From Marinilabiliaceae bacterium ANBcel2 (GTDB lineage: Bacteria; Bacteroidota; Bacteroidia; Bacteroidales; Marinilabiliaceae), in assembly GCA_029688995.1 (NCBI GenBank), contig JARULA010000001.1, forward strand, positions 310,001-374,000: a stretch of DNA of 64,000 nt. The letters are read 5' to 3'. The stretch's first letter is position 1; the number at the start of each line of letters is the position of its first letter. Positions 37,193 to 45,939 of the stretch are shown piece after piece. Position numbers and translations under genes: made by a program. The notes beneath the pieces are model-generated. The model saw only the letters and a program-made list of their open reading frames with translations. It did not search any database and was not told where the DNA came from.

Positions 37193-38269
37193 TTAATCTT
37201 TAATACGATTAAACTTCATAGCCTTTAATATCCAATTGGGCAATGATTTTTCGGGTCGCCTTTTTTTAATATCAATATACCATCCAAGTGGTTTTACTAT
37301 CGGCAACTTATGAGTCTCAACAAATTCAATGGGAGTACCGTCAGGATCGGAAATATATGCAAACTGACCTGCAGCTTCTCCCATATCAAAGCTATCTCCA
37401 ACATCTTTGGCACTATTAACTGTAAAAGGGAATCCCTTCTCACCACTCTCTTTTTCAAGAAGATCCATTCCTATAATATCGAAACAGAGATGAATAAATC
37501 CCAATTCTCCCCATATTCTATTTTTGTATATTTTTTGGGGCTTTCGATCAATAGGCTGAACAAGCTCAATTTGAGTTGGACCAAATAATTTGCTAAAAGG
37601 CCCTTTGCGAATTTTAGAATGCTTCAATAAAATACGGCGATAAGTTTCGTCTCCACCTGGCAGAGAGGCAAAATCTTCAAAAATTCCGGTTTTATCATAT
37701 ACAACTTCATCATACTCTAAAATATCAGCATAAACCTTTAATGAAGTATCTATATCAGAAACCCCAATAACAGCACCGGCAACCCCTGCTGTAAAAGAGT
37801 TTGCCTTACTAAAAAAAGAGCTCTCCTGGATAACTTCAAATATATTATTATAGGGATCTTTAAGATAATAGTGTCTCTCTCCATTAGGGCTCTCGGATAT
37901 ATCACCCAAAAACTCAACACCCTCTGCCTCATGATATTTACGGGCTGCATCTATATCCCGACTCTTTATTTTACAAACAAAAATACCGCAATCACCCATT
38001 TGCACATTAAAAACAGGAGGTTTGGGTTCAAGCTTGGTATGCTGCCATATCTCAAAGCCACCACCCCCTTGCATATTCACAGCTAAGGCAGCATATCTTT
38101 CACATTGTTGATTGTTGGTATAAGGCAACATCAATTTTGCTGTGGCAGTATCTTCAAACACACTAATATCCATACCAAACATCCTGCGATACCACCTCCA
38201 TGCTTCTGCAGCATCTTTTACTCCAATACCTATCTGCTGAATTCCGGTAATATTTTTTTTTCTCATCAT
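37193..38269 (-). CDS. VOC-family (glyoxalase/dioxygenase fold) protein with two domains
   Basis: 358 residues. Two vicinal-oxygen-chelate units: residues ~8-145 (IQQIGIGVKDAAEAWRWYRRMFG ... HYYLKDPYNNIFEVIQE) and ~165-330 (AGAVIGVSDIDTSLKVYADILEY ... FAYISDPDGTPIEFVETHK). The double-VOC layout recalls 4-hydroxyphenylpyruvate dioxygenase or extradiol dioxygenases, but the length and motifs do not point to a named enzyme. Metal-ligand candidates include His and Glu at the repeat ends. It sits between a short-chain dehydrogenase (39 bp upstream) and the patatin-like lipase. The reaction is not known. Confidence 0.75.
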   Translation of the reverse strand: MMRKKNITGIQQIGIGVKDAAEAWRWYRRMFGMDISVFEDTATAKLMLPYTNNQQCERYAALAVNMQGGGGFEIWQHTKLEPKPPVFNVQMGDCGIFVCKIKSRDIDAARKYHEAEGVEFLGDISESPNGERHYYLKDPYNNIFEVIQESSFFSKANSFTAGVAGAVIGVSDIDTSLKVYADILEYDEVVYDKTGIFEDFASLPGGDETYRRILLKHSKIRKGPFSKLFGPTQIELVQPIDRKPQKIYKNRIWGELGFIHLCFDIIGMDLLEKESGEKGFPFTVNSAKDVGDSFDMGEAAGQFAYISDPDGTPIEFVETHKLPIVKPLGWYIDIKKRRPEKSLPNWILKAMKFNRIKD

Positions 38270-38308
38270 CTTAATATCAATTTATTATATAATAGTGCTC
38301 AATAATGC

Positions 38309-39103
38309 TCAATTTTTAATCTTATCCACAATATTATGATACAAAGCAGGTAAAAATTTTCTAATATATACCATTAATAGCTCTCTATTACCAACTAAAA
38401 AATCCTTTCGTCGTTTTTTAACTCCTCTTACAATCTTTTTTGCACATAAATCGGCAGGCATGCCTTCGGCCTGACCGCTATCCATTTTGCCATATGCCAT
38501 ACCATTACCTGTAATAGCCTTCTTAGAGATATCGGTTTGTACTCTGCCCGGGGAAACAATTGTAACATAAATACCATGCTTTTTCAACTCCCCTCTTAAA
38601 GATTCAAAATAGCCCTGAACAGCATGTTTAGAGCCGGCATAAGCAGTGCGTAAAGGAAATCCAAACTTGCCTGTTATACTACTAACTACAACAATATGAC
38701 CACTGCCTCTTTTAATCATATCGGGCAAAACAAGTTTAGTTAAATCTACCATCGAAAAAAAATTGACATCCATAACATGCCTGTCAACCGCTAAGGTAGT
38801 CTCCTCGGCAAGTGAGCGCTGACTTTGACCGGCGTTATTTATTAAAATATCAACACCCACTGTTTTAGAAATCACTGAATGATAGGTAGCATTAAGAGAT
38901 TCACTATCGGTTATATCAACAGGATAGATAAGACAGTTATCGGTGAACTGTAAACACTCTTTCTGCACCTGCTTTAATTTTTCACTACTTCTTGATGATA
39001 AAATAAGATAAGCATGCTCTTTAGCCAACTGAAAAGCTAAAGCTTTACCAATACCCGATGAAGCACCGGTTAACCAAATAACCTTGCCTTTAAGTTCCTG
39101 CAT
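38309..39103 (-). CDS. Short-chain dehydrogenase/reductase
   Basis: 264 residues, classical SDR. Cofactor motif TGASSGIG at 12-19, NNAG at 89-92, and catalytic Ser141/142, Tyr155 and Lys159 (AYAGSK). The sequence GKFGFPLRTAYAGSKHAVQGYFESLRGEL is typical of DHRS7-like or acyl-modifying SDRs. It has a basic C-terminal tail (VYIRKFLPALYHNIVDKIKN) that could touch the membrane. It lies between the DUF5686 and VOC genes in the long minus-strand run. Substrate unknown; a lipid-derived one is plausible from context. Confidence 0.85.
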   Translation of the reverse strand: MQELKGKVIWLTGASSGIGKALAFQLAKEHAYLILSSRSSEKLKQVQKECLQFTDNCLIYPVDITDSESLNATYHSVISKTVGVDILINNAGQSQRSLAEETTLAVDRHVMDVNFFSMVDLTKLVLPDMIKRGSGHIVVVSSITGKFGFPLRTAYAGSKHAVQGYFESLRGELKKHGIYVTIVSPGRVQTDISKKAITGNGMAYGKMDSGQAEGMPADLCAKKIVRGVKKRRKDFLVGNRELLMVYIRKFLPALYHNIVDKIKN

Positions 39104-39164
39104 TTTTAATTATTTACAAAAACATTAAATTTAAAGCTTATAAGATAAATCAGCAAATTAAATA

Positions 39165-39191
39165 GATGAGCTTTTATTTTAAAAGCTCATC
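39165..39191 (-). terminator. Hairpin at the end of the DUF5686 gene
   Basis: GATGAGCTTTT (39165-39175) pairs perfectly with AAAAGCTCATC (39181-39191) around ATTTT. On the minus strand it overlaps the stop codon and is followed by TATTTAATTT, a weak U-tract. It could terminate or attenuate transcription within the long gene run. Confidence 0.55.
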
Positions 39192-41620
39192 TCTGCTCTA
39201 ATCCTTATTCCACTATTATCGGTAAAGTCCTGATTACGATATCTGCCCGAAAGCTGCTGAACATATTCAACACGTAACACCTTAAGAATATTGGTCACCC
39301 CAAAACCAATTTCAGTATAAGGAGTAGAAAAATCGGTAACATAATGGTCGGGCAGATCAAAAACACCACTATAATCACTGTTTAAAGATCCAATATGACT
39401 CTTTAAAGAGACAATTTCACGCAGTTGCAAATCCCTTAAAAAAGGGATTCGATTGAATAGAAAACCTCCTCCGTTAAAATGGAGATGAGTATTGGAGTAA
39501 ATATTATTTGCAAAAGCAGCATGATGCAAAAGATTATAACTATCACGGGCATACCCCAAAGACATAGAGCCTACAGGTTGATTTAACAACTCATAAGGAG
39601 CATCACCATAAAGATATCCAGCCTCAAAAATATAGTTCATAAAAGCAGGTCCCAAATTGATGCGTCCCTGAATAGAGCCGTGAATTTGAGTGAAATAATC
39701 GAGATCAACATTACTATTAGGCAATGAAGTTTTTCCAACATCTACTCCAAAATTAACAACCGGAATAGTACTTACATAGTAGATACGATCAAAGAAAAAT
39801 TTATCATAATGCTGTCCAAAAGGAAGGCGCAGGTTAGCCATTACTCCTTTCATTGAGTAGTTGCTATAGTTTTCACCGTTACGATTAAACTGAATATAAG
39901 GGGTATCTGATGATCTGTTATAGTATGGAGAGATTTCAAGCTGCACATCATTATCGGCATTATACTCTAACCGCATATTATAGTTTTCAACACCAATAAG
40001 GTAGGGAGTTCGCTCTCTTGCTGTAAAAAGAGCAATAAAATTACTGGTTCCGCGATTATTTGGATTATTTTTGATAAACCTCATATATTTATCATGAGAT
40101 ATCAATGAGTAATCATCGGCATAGTTAAAACGCAAAATAAACCTATCTGTAGGCCCCGGTTGCAAATCAAAATTAAAACCATACTTAACCTCCTTACTCT
40201 TATCTCCATAACTTAAAAACCCTCCCACCGAAAAACGATCATTAAACTCTTCACTTGTTCTTAAAGGTATAGAGAATCTGCTTCCTTCAACATAATTATT
40301 ACTGTAGATATCAAAAACAGGTCCCACATCAATTTTACCTGCATTCATATAGCCGGTAAGGGCTAGCCCACCTATAGCATCGACAAATTTTACTGCATTA
40401 AGATCTCTTAAAGCATCAATTTTCACATAGGCATCTGTTGAAATATCGTCACTGGTAAAATCGGTATGATATCTCCATTGAGAAGGATCACTCTCAAACA
40501 TCTCCTCAGAAGTTGAATATCTGACAGTCCGGTCGATTAGCCAATTACCCGAAGATATCTCGTCAACCCTCTCTGAACCATATTTTGAAACAGTATCACG
40601 TGATAATCTCAAAGACATATTAAGTCTTACCTGCTGCTCATCATAAAACCAGGTACCGTCATCAAGCTGTTTATATCTTACACCTCCTCTAAAACCGTTA
40701 ATAAAATTGAGATTAGCTTCACCTGGCACATGAACATTAATCTCGGTGAGAGCAAAATTTTCACCCTCTACTATAAAATTACCGGCAAAAAGAGGATTAT
40801 ATCTGTTTTTTGGAGCAAACGATAAATAGTAATGCTCCTTACCATCAACAAAAATAGTATCATTGAAAAAGTAGTCATAATAGATATCTCCGCGACTACT
40901 TATAGGGGAGACAAAACCACGATCAAATATTGAAATATTTTCTCTGTAAAAATCAAGATCAACTACAGTATGTTGCAAAATGTAGCTCTCTATAAAAGGT
41001 ATTAGACGGGGGAAAATAGCTTCAGTATCTTCATAAACAGTCTCATCACTACCCGACAAAACTCTCTCTCCCTCCTGCGCAATATATATGGGAGAAAATC
41101 GTAACTCATCTCCATCCTCTCCCACTGAAATCTCTTCAAGATTACCTGTTAACCTTTGAACACGCGAAGCAGTATCAAGAGCAAGATATACTGATGTGTT
41201 GGCCAGACTGTTAAAACGTTCTACCTGATTAACCCGTCTTCGATTATCTCTTCGATTATCACGAACCTGCTCCATTATAATTTCTGATGCCGAGCGATCG
41301 GGACGTACAGTTACTTCATCAATTTCTGTAACCTCACTCTGCAAAAAAATCGTTATTTCAGAATGGCTGTCACTATCAAGTGAATACTCCCTGCCAATAT
41401 AACCAACCGATGAAATCTGCAATGTATCTCCCTGTGGAGAAGATATGGTAAAATAGCCTTCTATATCGGTCATAACCCCTTGAGTTGTTCCCTTCACTAC
41501 AACACTGGCAAAAGGCACAGGCTCCCGGCTATCCAAATCTTTAACATATCCGGTAACTGTTTGGCCGGCCACTCCAAATGAGAAGAGAAATAGGATAAAA
41601 AAAAATGCTATTTTATTCAT
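39179..41620 (-). CDS. DUF5686 outer-membrane protein with N-terminal carboxypeptidase-regulatory-like domain
   Basis: 813 residues. Signal peptide (MNKIAFFFILFLFSFGVAGQ), a CarboxypepD_reg-like beta-sandwich at ~20-95 (VTGYVKDLDSREPVPFASVVVKG ... YFTISSPQGDTLQISSVGYIG), then a long DUF5686 region ending in an amphipathic beta-barrel with the aromatic terminus GIRIRAEMSF. There is no TonB plug. It is predicted to be an outer-membrane barrel protein of unknown function, found across Bacteroidota. It lies 22 bp downstream of the CDP-alcohol phosphatidyltransferase, so it is likely co-transcribed with the lipid genes and could be their outer-membrane partner (inference). Confidence 0.85.
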   Translation of the reverse strand: MNKIAFFFILFLFSFGVAGQTVTGYVKDLDSREPVPFASVVVKGTTQGVMTDIEGYFTISSPQGDTLQISSVGYIGREYSLDSDSHSEITIFLQSEVTEIDEVTVRPDRSASEIIMEQVRDNRRDNRRRVNQVERFNSLANTSVYLALDTASRVQRLTGNLEEISVGEDGDELRFSPIYIAQEGERVLSGSDETVYEDTEAIFPRLIPFIESYILQHTVVDLDFYRENISIFDRGFVSPISSRGDIYYDYFFNDTIFVDGKEHYYLSFAPKNRYNPLFAGNFIVEGENFALTEINVHVPGEANLNFINGFRGGVRYKQLDDGTWFYDEQQVRLNMSLRLSRDTVSKYGSERVDEISSGNWLIDRTVRYSTSEEMFESDPSQWRYHTDFTSDDISTDAYVKIDALRDLNAVKFVDAIGGLALTGYMNAGKIDVGPVFDIYSNNYVEGSRFSIPLRTSEEFNDRFSVGGFLSYGDKSKEVKYGFNFDLQPGPTDRFILRFNYADDYSLISHDKYMRFIKNNPNNRGTSNFIALFTARERTPYLIGVENYNMRLEYNADNDVQLEISPYYNRSSDTPYIQFNRNGENYSNYSMKGVMANLRLPFGQHYDKFFFDRIYYVSTIPVVNFGVDVGKTSLPNSNVDLDYFTQIHGSIQGRINLGPAFMNYIFEAGYLYGDAPYELLNQPVGSMSLGYARDSYNLLHHAAFANNIYSNTHLHFNGGGFLFNRIPFLRDLQLREIVSLKSHIGSLNSDYSGVFDLPDHYVTDFSTPYTEIGFGVTNILKVLRVEYVQQLSGRYRNQDFTDNSGIRIRAEMSF

Positions 41621-41642
41621 ACAGGTTTACGACAAAATCACT

Positions 41643-42224
41643 CTACTTCTTCATCATCCAATAAAGTCCTTTTACACCTATTTTTATATCATCTAACTTT
41701 AATAGAACAACTATTTTTTCAATATAAGCTAATGTTCCCCAGCCTAAAGCGAGATAATAAAGCCACGGGTAAAAACCAAATACAAAAAGAGTAAAAAAGA
41801 AAACTCCTTGCATATATCCTGCCAAAACACATGAAAAAAGATGCAGACCGGGAATTTTTTTAAATCGCAAAAATGAAACTATATAGCTAAGAATAAAAAC
41901 TGCTAAAAAAAGATAGAGCATCCATGCATGTGGCTCAATATCATTCCATTTAAAGATAAACAGACCTAACAGAGCCATAATATAAGTACATATATCTCCT
42001 AAATTATCAAGAGCTGCCCCAAAATTTGTCTGTAATTTAAAATAGCGTGCAATACTTCCATCAAGAATATCAGAGATTAAACTAATACATAAAAGAATAA
42101 CAAACCAGGTCTCTTGTTGTGTAAGAACCAAATAGAAGAGTACCGGAAAGGCAACTATTCGATAAAGACTTAATGCATTTGGTACATTAACTATATTTTC
42201 TCCTTTAACTGTAATCTTTTTCAT
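41643..42224 (-). CDS. CDP-alcohol phosphatidyltransferase family enzyme
   Basis: 193 residues with about six membrane helices. The complete CDP-alcohol phosphotransferase motif DxxDGxxARx8Gx3Dx3D is present: Asp52, Asp55-Gly56, Ala59-Arg60, Gly69, Asp73, Asp77. It would join a CDP-activated lipid to an alcohol (or a CDP-alcohol to a lipid) in the inner membrane. It is not clearly PgsA, PssA or a PI synthase. The start codon is the ATG at the end of repeat copy A (42219-42372). It is the last of the lipid-enzyme genes, 22 bp before the DUF5686 gene. Activity class is sure; the product is not. Confidence 0.9.
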   Translation of the reverse strand: MKKITVKGENIVNVPNALSLYRIVAFPVLFYLVLTQQETWFVILLCISLISDILDGSIARYFKLQTNFGAALDNLGDICTYIMALLGLFIFKWNDIEPHAWMLYLFLAVFILSYIVSFLRFKKIPGLHLFSCVLAGYMQGVFFFTLFVFGFYPWLYYLALGWGTLAYIEKIVVLLKLDDIKIGVKGLYWMMKK

Positions 42225-42372
42225 GTGTATATAATTTGTTTTTTAAGGTCACATGGAACTCGCCTTAATAGTGATTGTTTACGCCGATATTCAATTATCC
42301 TGTGTGAGAAAATTTTGACTATGTCAATCTGGCGATTCTCATGGCTCGTTTCATGTGTATATAATTTGTTTT
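42219..42372 (-). repeat. Dispersed ~135-bp intergenic repeat, copy A, flanked by a 24-bp direct repeat
   Basis: 42219-42354 aligns end to end with 46690-46824 (about three quarters identical by eye, one net indel), in the same orientation and in the same place: between a stop codon and the ATG of the next minus-strand gene. In this copy the first 24 bp (42219-42242) recur exactly at 42349-42372, giving a 130-bp period. The repeat ends with the start region of the CDP-alcohol transferase gene. On the minus strand an ATGAAACGAGCC block opens the core in both copies. Confidence 0.85.
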
Positions 42373-42406
42373 ACACCTTAAGAGAGACTTCAACTAAAAC
42401 CACTCT

Positions 42407-43507
42407 TTATTTTGCCGCAACTTTTTTATCGTGATCGAGAGTTTTAATAAAGTATCTTATCATTTTATTTACCGCCTCATCAGAAATTTCATAACCATTA
42501 GTTGGAATGATTTTATCTCTCTCGGTTGTTTCAAACTTTAAATTAGTATCGATATAACCACCGGTAAAAGACATACCAATAGCAATTAACCTTTCAACCG
42601 AATCCATCTCCTCATCTTTAATATCTTTATCAGGCACTATGTTAACAGGTAACAGCTCATTTATTGTTTCAATAATCACTCTGTTTTCAGTTGATTTTTT
42701 AGAGTTAAAATTTAATATTACAGGGACATTATCAGACTCCAGAGTCTTTTTTAGATAAAAAACGGTTGTGTCAACAGGAATTAAATTTTGTGTTCCTTTA
42801 GTATCTACTCTCACACGAACAGTTCTGTTAGGATATCTTGAAGCTATATTAAAAATTCGTTTTGAGAAATCAAAAATCCCATAATCGGTTTTGGTAACAC
42901 CATCTTCTTTTCGTCCTACCACCTGTGATAAGCGTAAAATATAGGCTTGAACACCTTTTTCCTCTATAAATTTTCTAACAATATTTTCGGCATACCTTTT
43001 AGATAGCTCATAATAATTTCTAAAAGATGAGATATCTTCGTTATCATAAAACTTCTCTTTAAACACCCCATCAATTTTACCGCAAGAGTATGCAGTACTT
43101 ATAAAAAAGAATCTGGATAAAGATGATGAGTTTTTAGAAAAAATAGTTAAAGAGTTTTCTACACCTTTTAGATTTGTAGTAAAAATCTCACCTTTAGATT
43201 TATGATCATATTTTAAAGTAGCAGCAAAGTGAAAATAGTCAACATCAACCGAAAAAATTTCAGAGAGTTCATCTCTTTTTAATGCAAAATTTTCATCATT
43301 TAATGAGTAGCTATATACTTGAAGTTTTTCATCTCCGGTAAACTCCTTCTCATTAAGTTCGGTTAAAGCATCATACATTTTCTGTTTGGCAGAATATTTT
43401 TCATTCCCCCTTACCAGAGCAATTATTTCATAATCATATTTTAATAATTCATTAATAAAGTTTGATGCAACATATCCATTTGCCCCATTAATTACAATTC
43501 GTCTCAT
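42407..43507 (-). CDS. NAD(P)-dependent extended SDR, fatty-acyl/thioester reductase-like
   Basis: 366 residues. Rossmann motif GANGYVAS at 8-15, FHFAATL at 92-98, STAYSCG at 137-143 and the catalytic YELSK at 166-170 (Tyr166, Lys170). The STAY/YxxSK combination with a long C-terminal substrate domain resembles NAD_binding_4 (Male-sterility/thioester-reductase) enzymes that reduce acyl thioesters to aldehydes or alcohols, more than sugar epimerases. Generic annotation would call it an NAD-dependent epimerase/dehydratase. It is cytoplasmic and lies inside the lipid cluster upstream of the CDP-alcohol transferase. The reductase role is inference. Confidence 0.8.
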   Translation of the reverse strand: MRRIVINGANGYVASNFINELLKYDYEIIALVRGNEKYSAKQKMYDALTELNEKEFTGDEKLQVYSYSLNDENFALKRDELSEIFSVDVDYFHFAATLKYDHKSKGEIFTTNLKGVENSLTIFSKNSSSLSRFFFISTAYSCGKIDGVFKEKFYDNEDISSFRNYYELSKRYAENIVRKFIEEKGVQAYILRLSQVVGRKEDGVTKTDYGIFDFSKRIFNIASRYPNRTVRVRVDTKGTQNLIPVDTTVFYLKKTLESDNVPVILNFNSKKSTENRVIIETINELLPVNIVPDKDIKDEEMDSVERLIAIGMSFTGGYIDTNLKFETTERDKIIPTNGYEISDEAVNKMIRYFIKTLDHDKKVAAK

Positions 43508-43689
43508 AGTTTCCGGTTTTGTAACACTGCTTTATAGCAATAAAGAGTGTATGGCTCTAATAAATTCAGATTGATAATTATCTGTTGAACTTGCGAAAAT
43601 AATAATTATATTACTAATCTGACAGTTTCAGTTTATAAAGATGTTAAATGTAGAATTAAAACGACCTCATTAACATATGAAATCACCTA

Positions 43690-44364
43690 TTATAAAAATA
43701 TTAATAAAACAGCAATAACACTTAACGGAATAGTTAAGTTGTCAGATCCCCGCCAGCTAAACAGCTCTGCAAGAGTGCTCACAAAAGCAATCACCAAAGA
43801 TATATACAGAGTGGTTAAATTAAAAATTGCCTGATTAAAAAAGAGAGCTATCATTGAGATGACCAGACTGGTAATAAAGAATGCTCCGGTACCAAGCCAG
43901 GTTTTTTCTAATTTATACCCAAACATAACTATTCGTCCGTTATGCTTTTTAATATTAATCCCCAAAATAGCAGCCATTGGGTCACATATAGCCAAAATCA
44001 ACATTGGTAAAATATAAAGAAACTTATTTTCCAGCTCACAGGAAATTAAAAATGTAAAATATATAGATAAAGGAAGAAGATAACTACCTATCGATTTTCG
44101 TTTAATATCATGAATAGATTTAAGATGCTTGCTATATTGAGTAATAAAAAGAGCTCCAAAAAAAAGAAGAGCCAAACCAAACACATACCAGTGAGAAGGG
44201 AAAATATATGGAAAAGGGATGGTAGCTAAGGTGGCAGTAAAATGAGCAAACTTACGGGTTATTTCACCTTTAATCTTTAGTCTGCGATAATTTAACTCAT
44301 TAAAGACTAAGAGAATAATAATACCAACTAAATAAATAAACGATATAACAACTATATTATCCAT
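43690..44364 (-). CDS. SEC59/DGK1/VTE5-type membrane lipid kinase (CTP-dependent type)
   Basis: 224 residues, about seven membrane helices. Family motifs: GEITRKFAHF near residue 33, AICDPMAAILG, LEKTWLGTGAFF and, near the C terminus, AELFSWRGSDNLTIPL. These are the conserved blocks of dolichol kinase, yeast CTP-dependent diacylglycerol kinase and plant phytol kinases, which phosphorylate hydrophobic alcohols using CTP. It would phosphorylate a lipid alcohol in the inner membrane. It is 19 bp downstream of the CdsA-like gene, and the two look like one functional unit. Substrate unknown. Confidence 0.85.
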   Translation of the reverse strand: MDNIVVISFIYLVGIIILLVFNELNYRRLKIKGEITRKFAHFTATLATIPFPYIFPSHWYVFGLALLFFGALFITQYSKHLKSIHDIKRKSIGSYLLPLSIYFTFLISCELENKFLYILPMLILAICDPMAAILGINIKKHNGRIVMFGYKLEKTWLGTGAFFITSLVISMIALFFNQAIFNLTTLYISLVIAFVSTLAELFSWRGSDNLTIPLSVIAVLLIFL

Positions 44365-44383
44365 TACTAAAATAATTAAAAAG

Positions 44384-45112
44384 CTATAATCCTAATAAAT
44401 ATATAGAAAAACCAACCCAGGCACCACCAGCGATCAAACTATCAAATCTATCAAGGAAACCTCCATGCCCGGGTATTGCACTACTAAAATCCTTAACCCC
44501 AAATACTCTTTTATAATATGAGGCTGCCAAATCACCTGCAAATGCAAACAGAAGAATTCCGGCGGTTATTACTACCAAATTAATCAGCTCTCCTTGATAA
44601 AGCCCCTTTAATAAAAATGAGCTTATAAATGCAATTATAGCTCCTCCTGCTACTCCTTCAGCAGTTTTGTTCGGACTAACAGAAAGGGCTATTTTTGTTT
44701 TACCAAAAAGTTGACCCGATATTTGACTAAAACTATCAAAAATAGATAAAATTAAAAAAGAGAAAAGTATCACTTCACTGCTTAATCTACTAAAACCAAA
44801 AAGAGCTACAGATAAAACCAAAAAAATAAGAAAAGAGGTATAGAAAACTTTTTTCTTATTAAATCCACCCTTTTTAAACAGATTAAAAAGTTCAAAAGCA
44901 GAGATAGTTATAATAAATAAAAGAAGAAGTTGAAAAAGCGTAGGCGCAAGCACAATACTAAAAAAGAGAATATTGATTATAAAAAAATAGGTTATAAACT
45001 TAATATAACTATTGCGTGCAGTTTCGGCATCTTTTTTTCTATTAATAAAATAGAACCCTACTCCCCCTAAGATAAAGTAGATCAAAATAATAATATAAAT
45101 AGTTTTTATCAT
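44384..45112 (-). CDS. CdsA-family cytidylyltransferase (phosphatidate cytidylyltransferase type)
   Basis: 242 residues with about seven membrane helices. The complete CDS signature is at residues 198-224: Ser198, Lys201-Arg202, Lys207-Asp208, HGG at 216-218, Asp221-Arg222 and Asp224. The upstream motif SPNKTAEGVAGG is also present. It would convert a phosphorylated lipid plus CTP to a CDP-lipid. Because it sits with a lipid kinase and a CDP-alcohol transferase rather than with housekeeping cds neighbours, it may be a specialised second copy. That idea needs the rest of the genome to test. Confidence 0.9.
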   Translation of the reverse strand: MIKTIYIIILIYFILGGVGFYFINRKKDAETARNSYIKFITYFFIINILFFSIVLAPTLFQLLLLFIITISAFELFNLFKKGGFNKKKVFYTSFLIFLVLSVALFGFSRLSSEVILFSFLILSIFDSFSQISGQLFGKTKIALSVSPNKTAEGVAGGAIIAFISSFLLKGLYQGELINLVVITAGILLFAFAGDLAASYYKRVFGVKDFSSAIPGHGGFLDRFDSLIAGGAWVGFSIYLLGL

Positions 45113-45123
45113 CTTAACTCATT

Positions 45124-45930
45124 TTAATTTGTTATCATTAAAACTCCTAGTATTACCATTGCAAGGGCATAAATATATCTCACACTGTTTTCAGAGGAGT
45201 CGGCCTTTTTATATCCTGCAAGTAAACGAGGGCCTAAAAAGGCTCCAAGAGCAGAACCTGCAGTTAAAAACCAGACCAGCGTAAGATCTATTTTCCCAAG
45301 TAAAAAATGCGCCCCAACAGCAAAACAGGTATTAATTAAAACCACAAACAAAGAGGTTCCCACCACCAATTTGAACATTATTCTCATTGAAAAAAGACCT
45401 GCTAAAACCGGAGCAGTGCCACTTGTTCCAAAAGCACCGGTTATAACTCCTGCTCCAAAACCAAAAAAAAATCCTTTAACTCTTTTTACAACTGTATGAT
45501 TAAAATCTTTTACATTACAAGAGCCTTCATCTGTTTTATCATTTTTTCGTACAGTGGTAAGAATAATTATTAAAGCTATAAATACCGAGTAAATTCCAAA
45601 GGCAGACTTAAGTTGTGAAGAGCTCATAATTACGGCAATACCTGTACCTGAAAATGCTCCGGCAATTCCGGCTATTGAAAAAAGCAAGCCGGTTTTAAAA
45701 GAGACATGACCTTTACGGTGATGAGATAAAACTCCAACTATACAAACAGGCAGGGTTGCAACCAAAGAAGTTATTACAGCTATTTGAGCATCCACTCCAA
45801 GTATCAATGTTAAAACAGGTAAAAAGAAGAATCCGCCTCCCCCGCCAAGGATGGTGCCAAATAATCCTATTACCAATCCAATAAGTGGTAATATAAAATA
45901 GAGAGGTTCTATTTGACTATAAAAAAACAT
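45124..45930 (-). CDS. TauE/SafE (DUF81) family permease
   Basis: 268 residues, about eight membrane helices in two halves. Motifs GLFGTILGGGGGFFFLPVLTLI near the N terminus and FGFGAGVITGAFGTSGTAPVLAGL in the second half are typical of TauE/SafE. Family members move sulfite, sulfonates, sulfoacetate or other organic anions across the inner membrane. It lies 11 bp upstream of the CdsA-like gene and 9 bp downstream of the LolA-like gene, so it belongs to the lipid cluster. Its substrate is not known. Confidence 0.9.
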   Translation of the reverse strand: MFFYSQIEPLYFILPLIGLVIGLFGTILGGGGGFFFLPVLTLILGVDAQIAVITSLVATLPVCIVGVLSHHRKGHVSFKTGLLFSIAGIAGAFSGTGIAVIMSSSQLKSAFGIYSVFIALIIILTTVRKNDKTDEGSCNVKDFNHTVVKRVKGFFFGFGAGVITGAFGTSGTAPVLAGLFSMRIMFKLVVGTSLFVVLINTCFAVGAHFLLGKIDLTLVWFLTAGSALGAFLGPRLLAGYKKADSSENSVRYIYALAMVILGVLMITN

Positions 45931-45939
45931 CTACTCTTA

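Noticed and set aside
42225-42434. 69-codon plus-strand frame through repeat copy A
   Set aside because: It only exists because of the repeat, overlaps the 3' end of the reductase-like gene, and is not kept in copy B.
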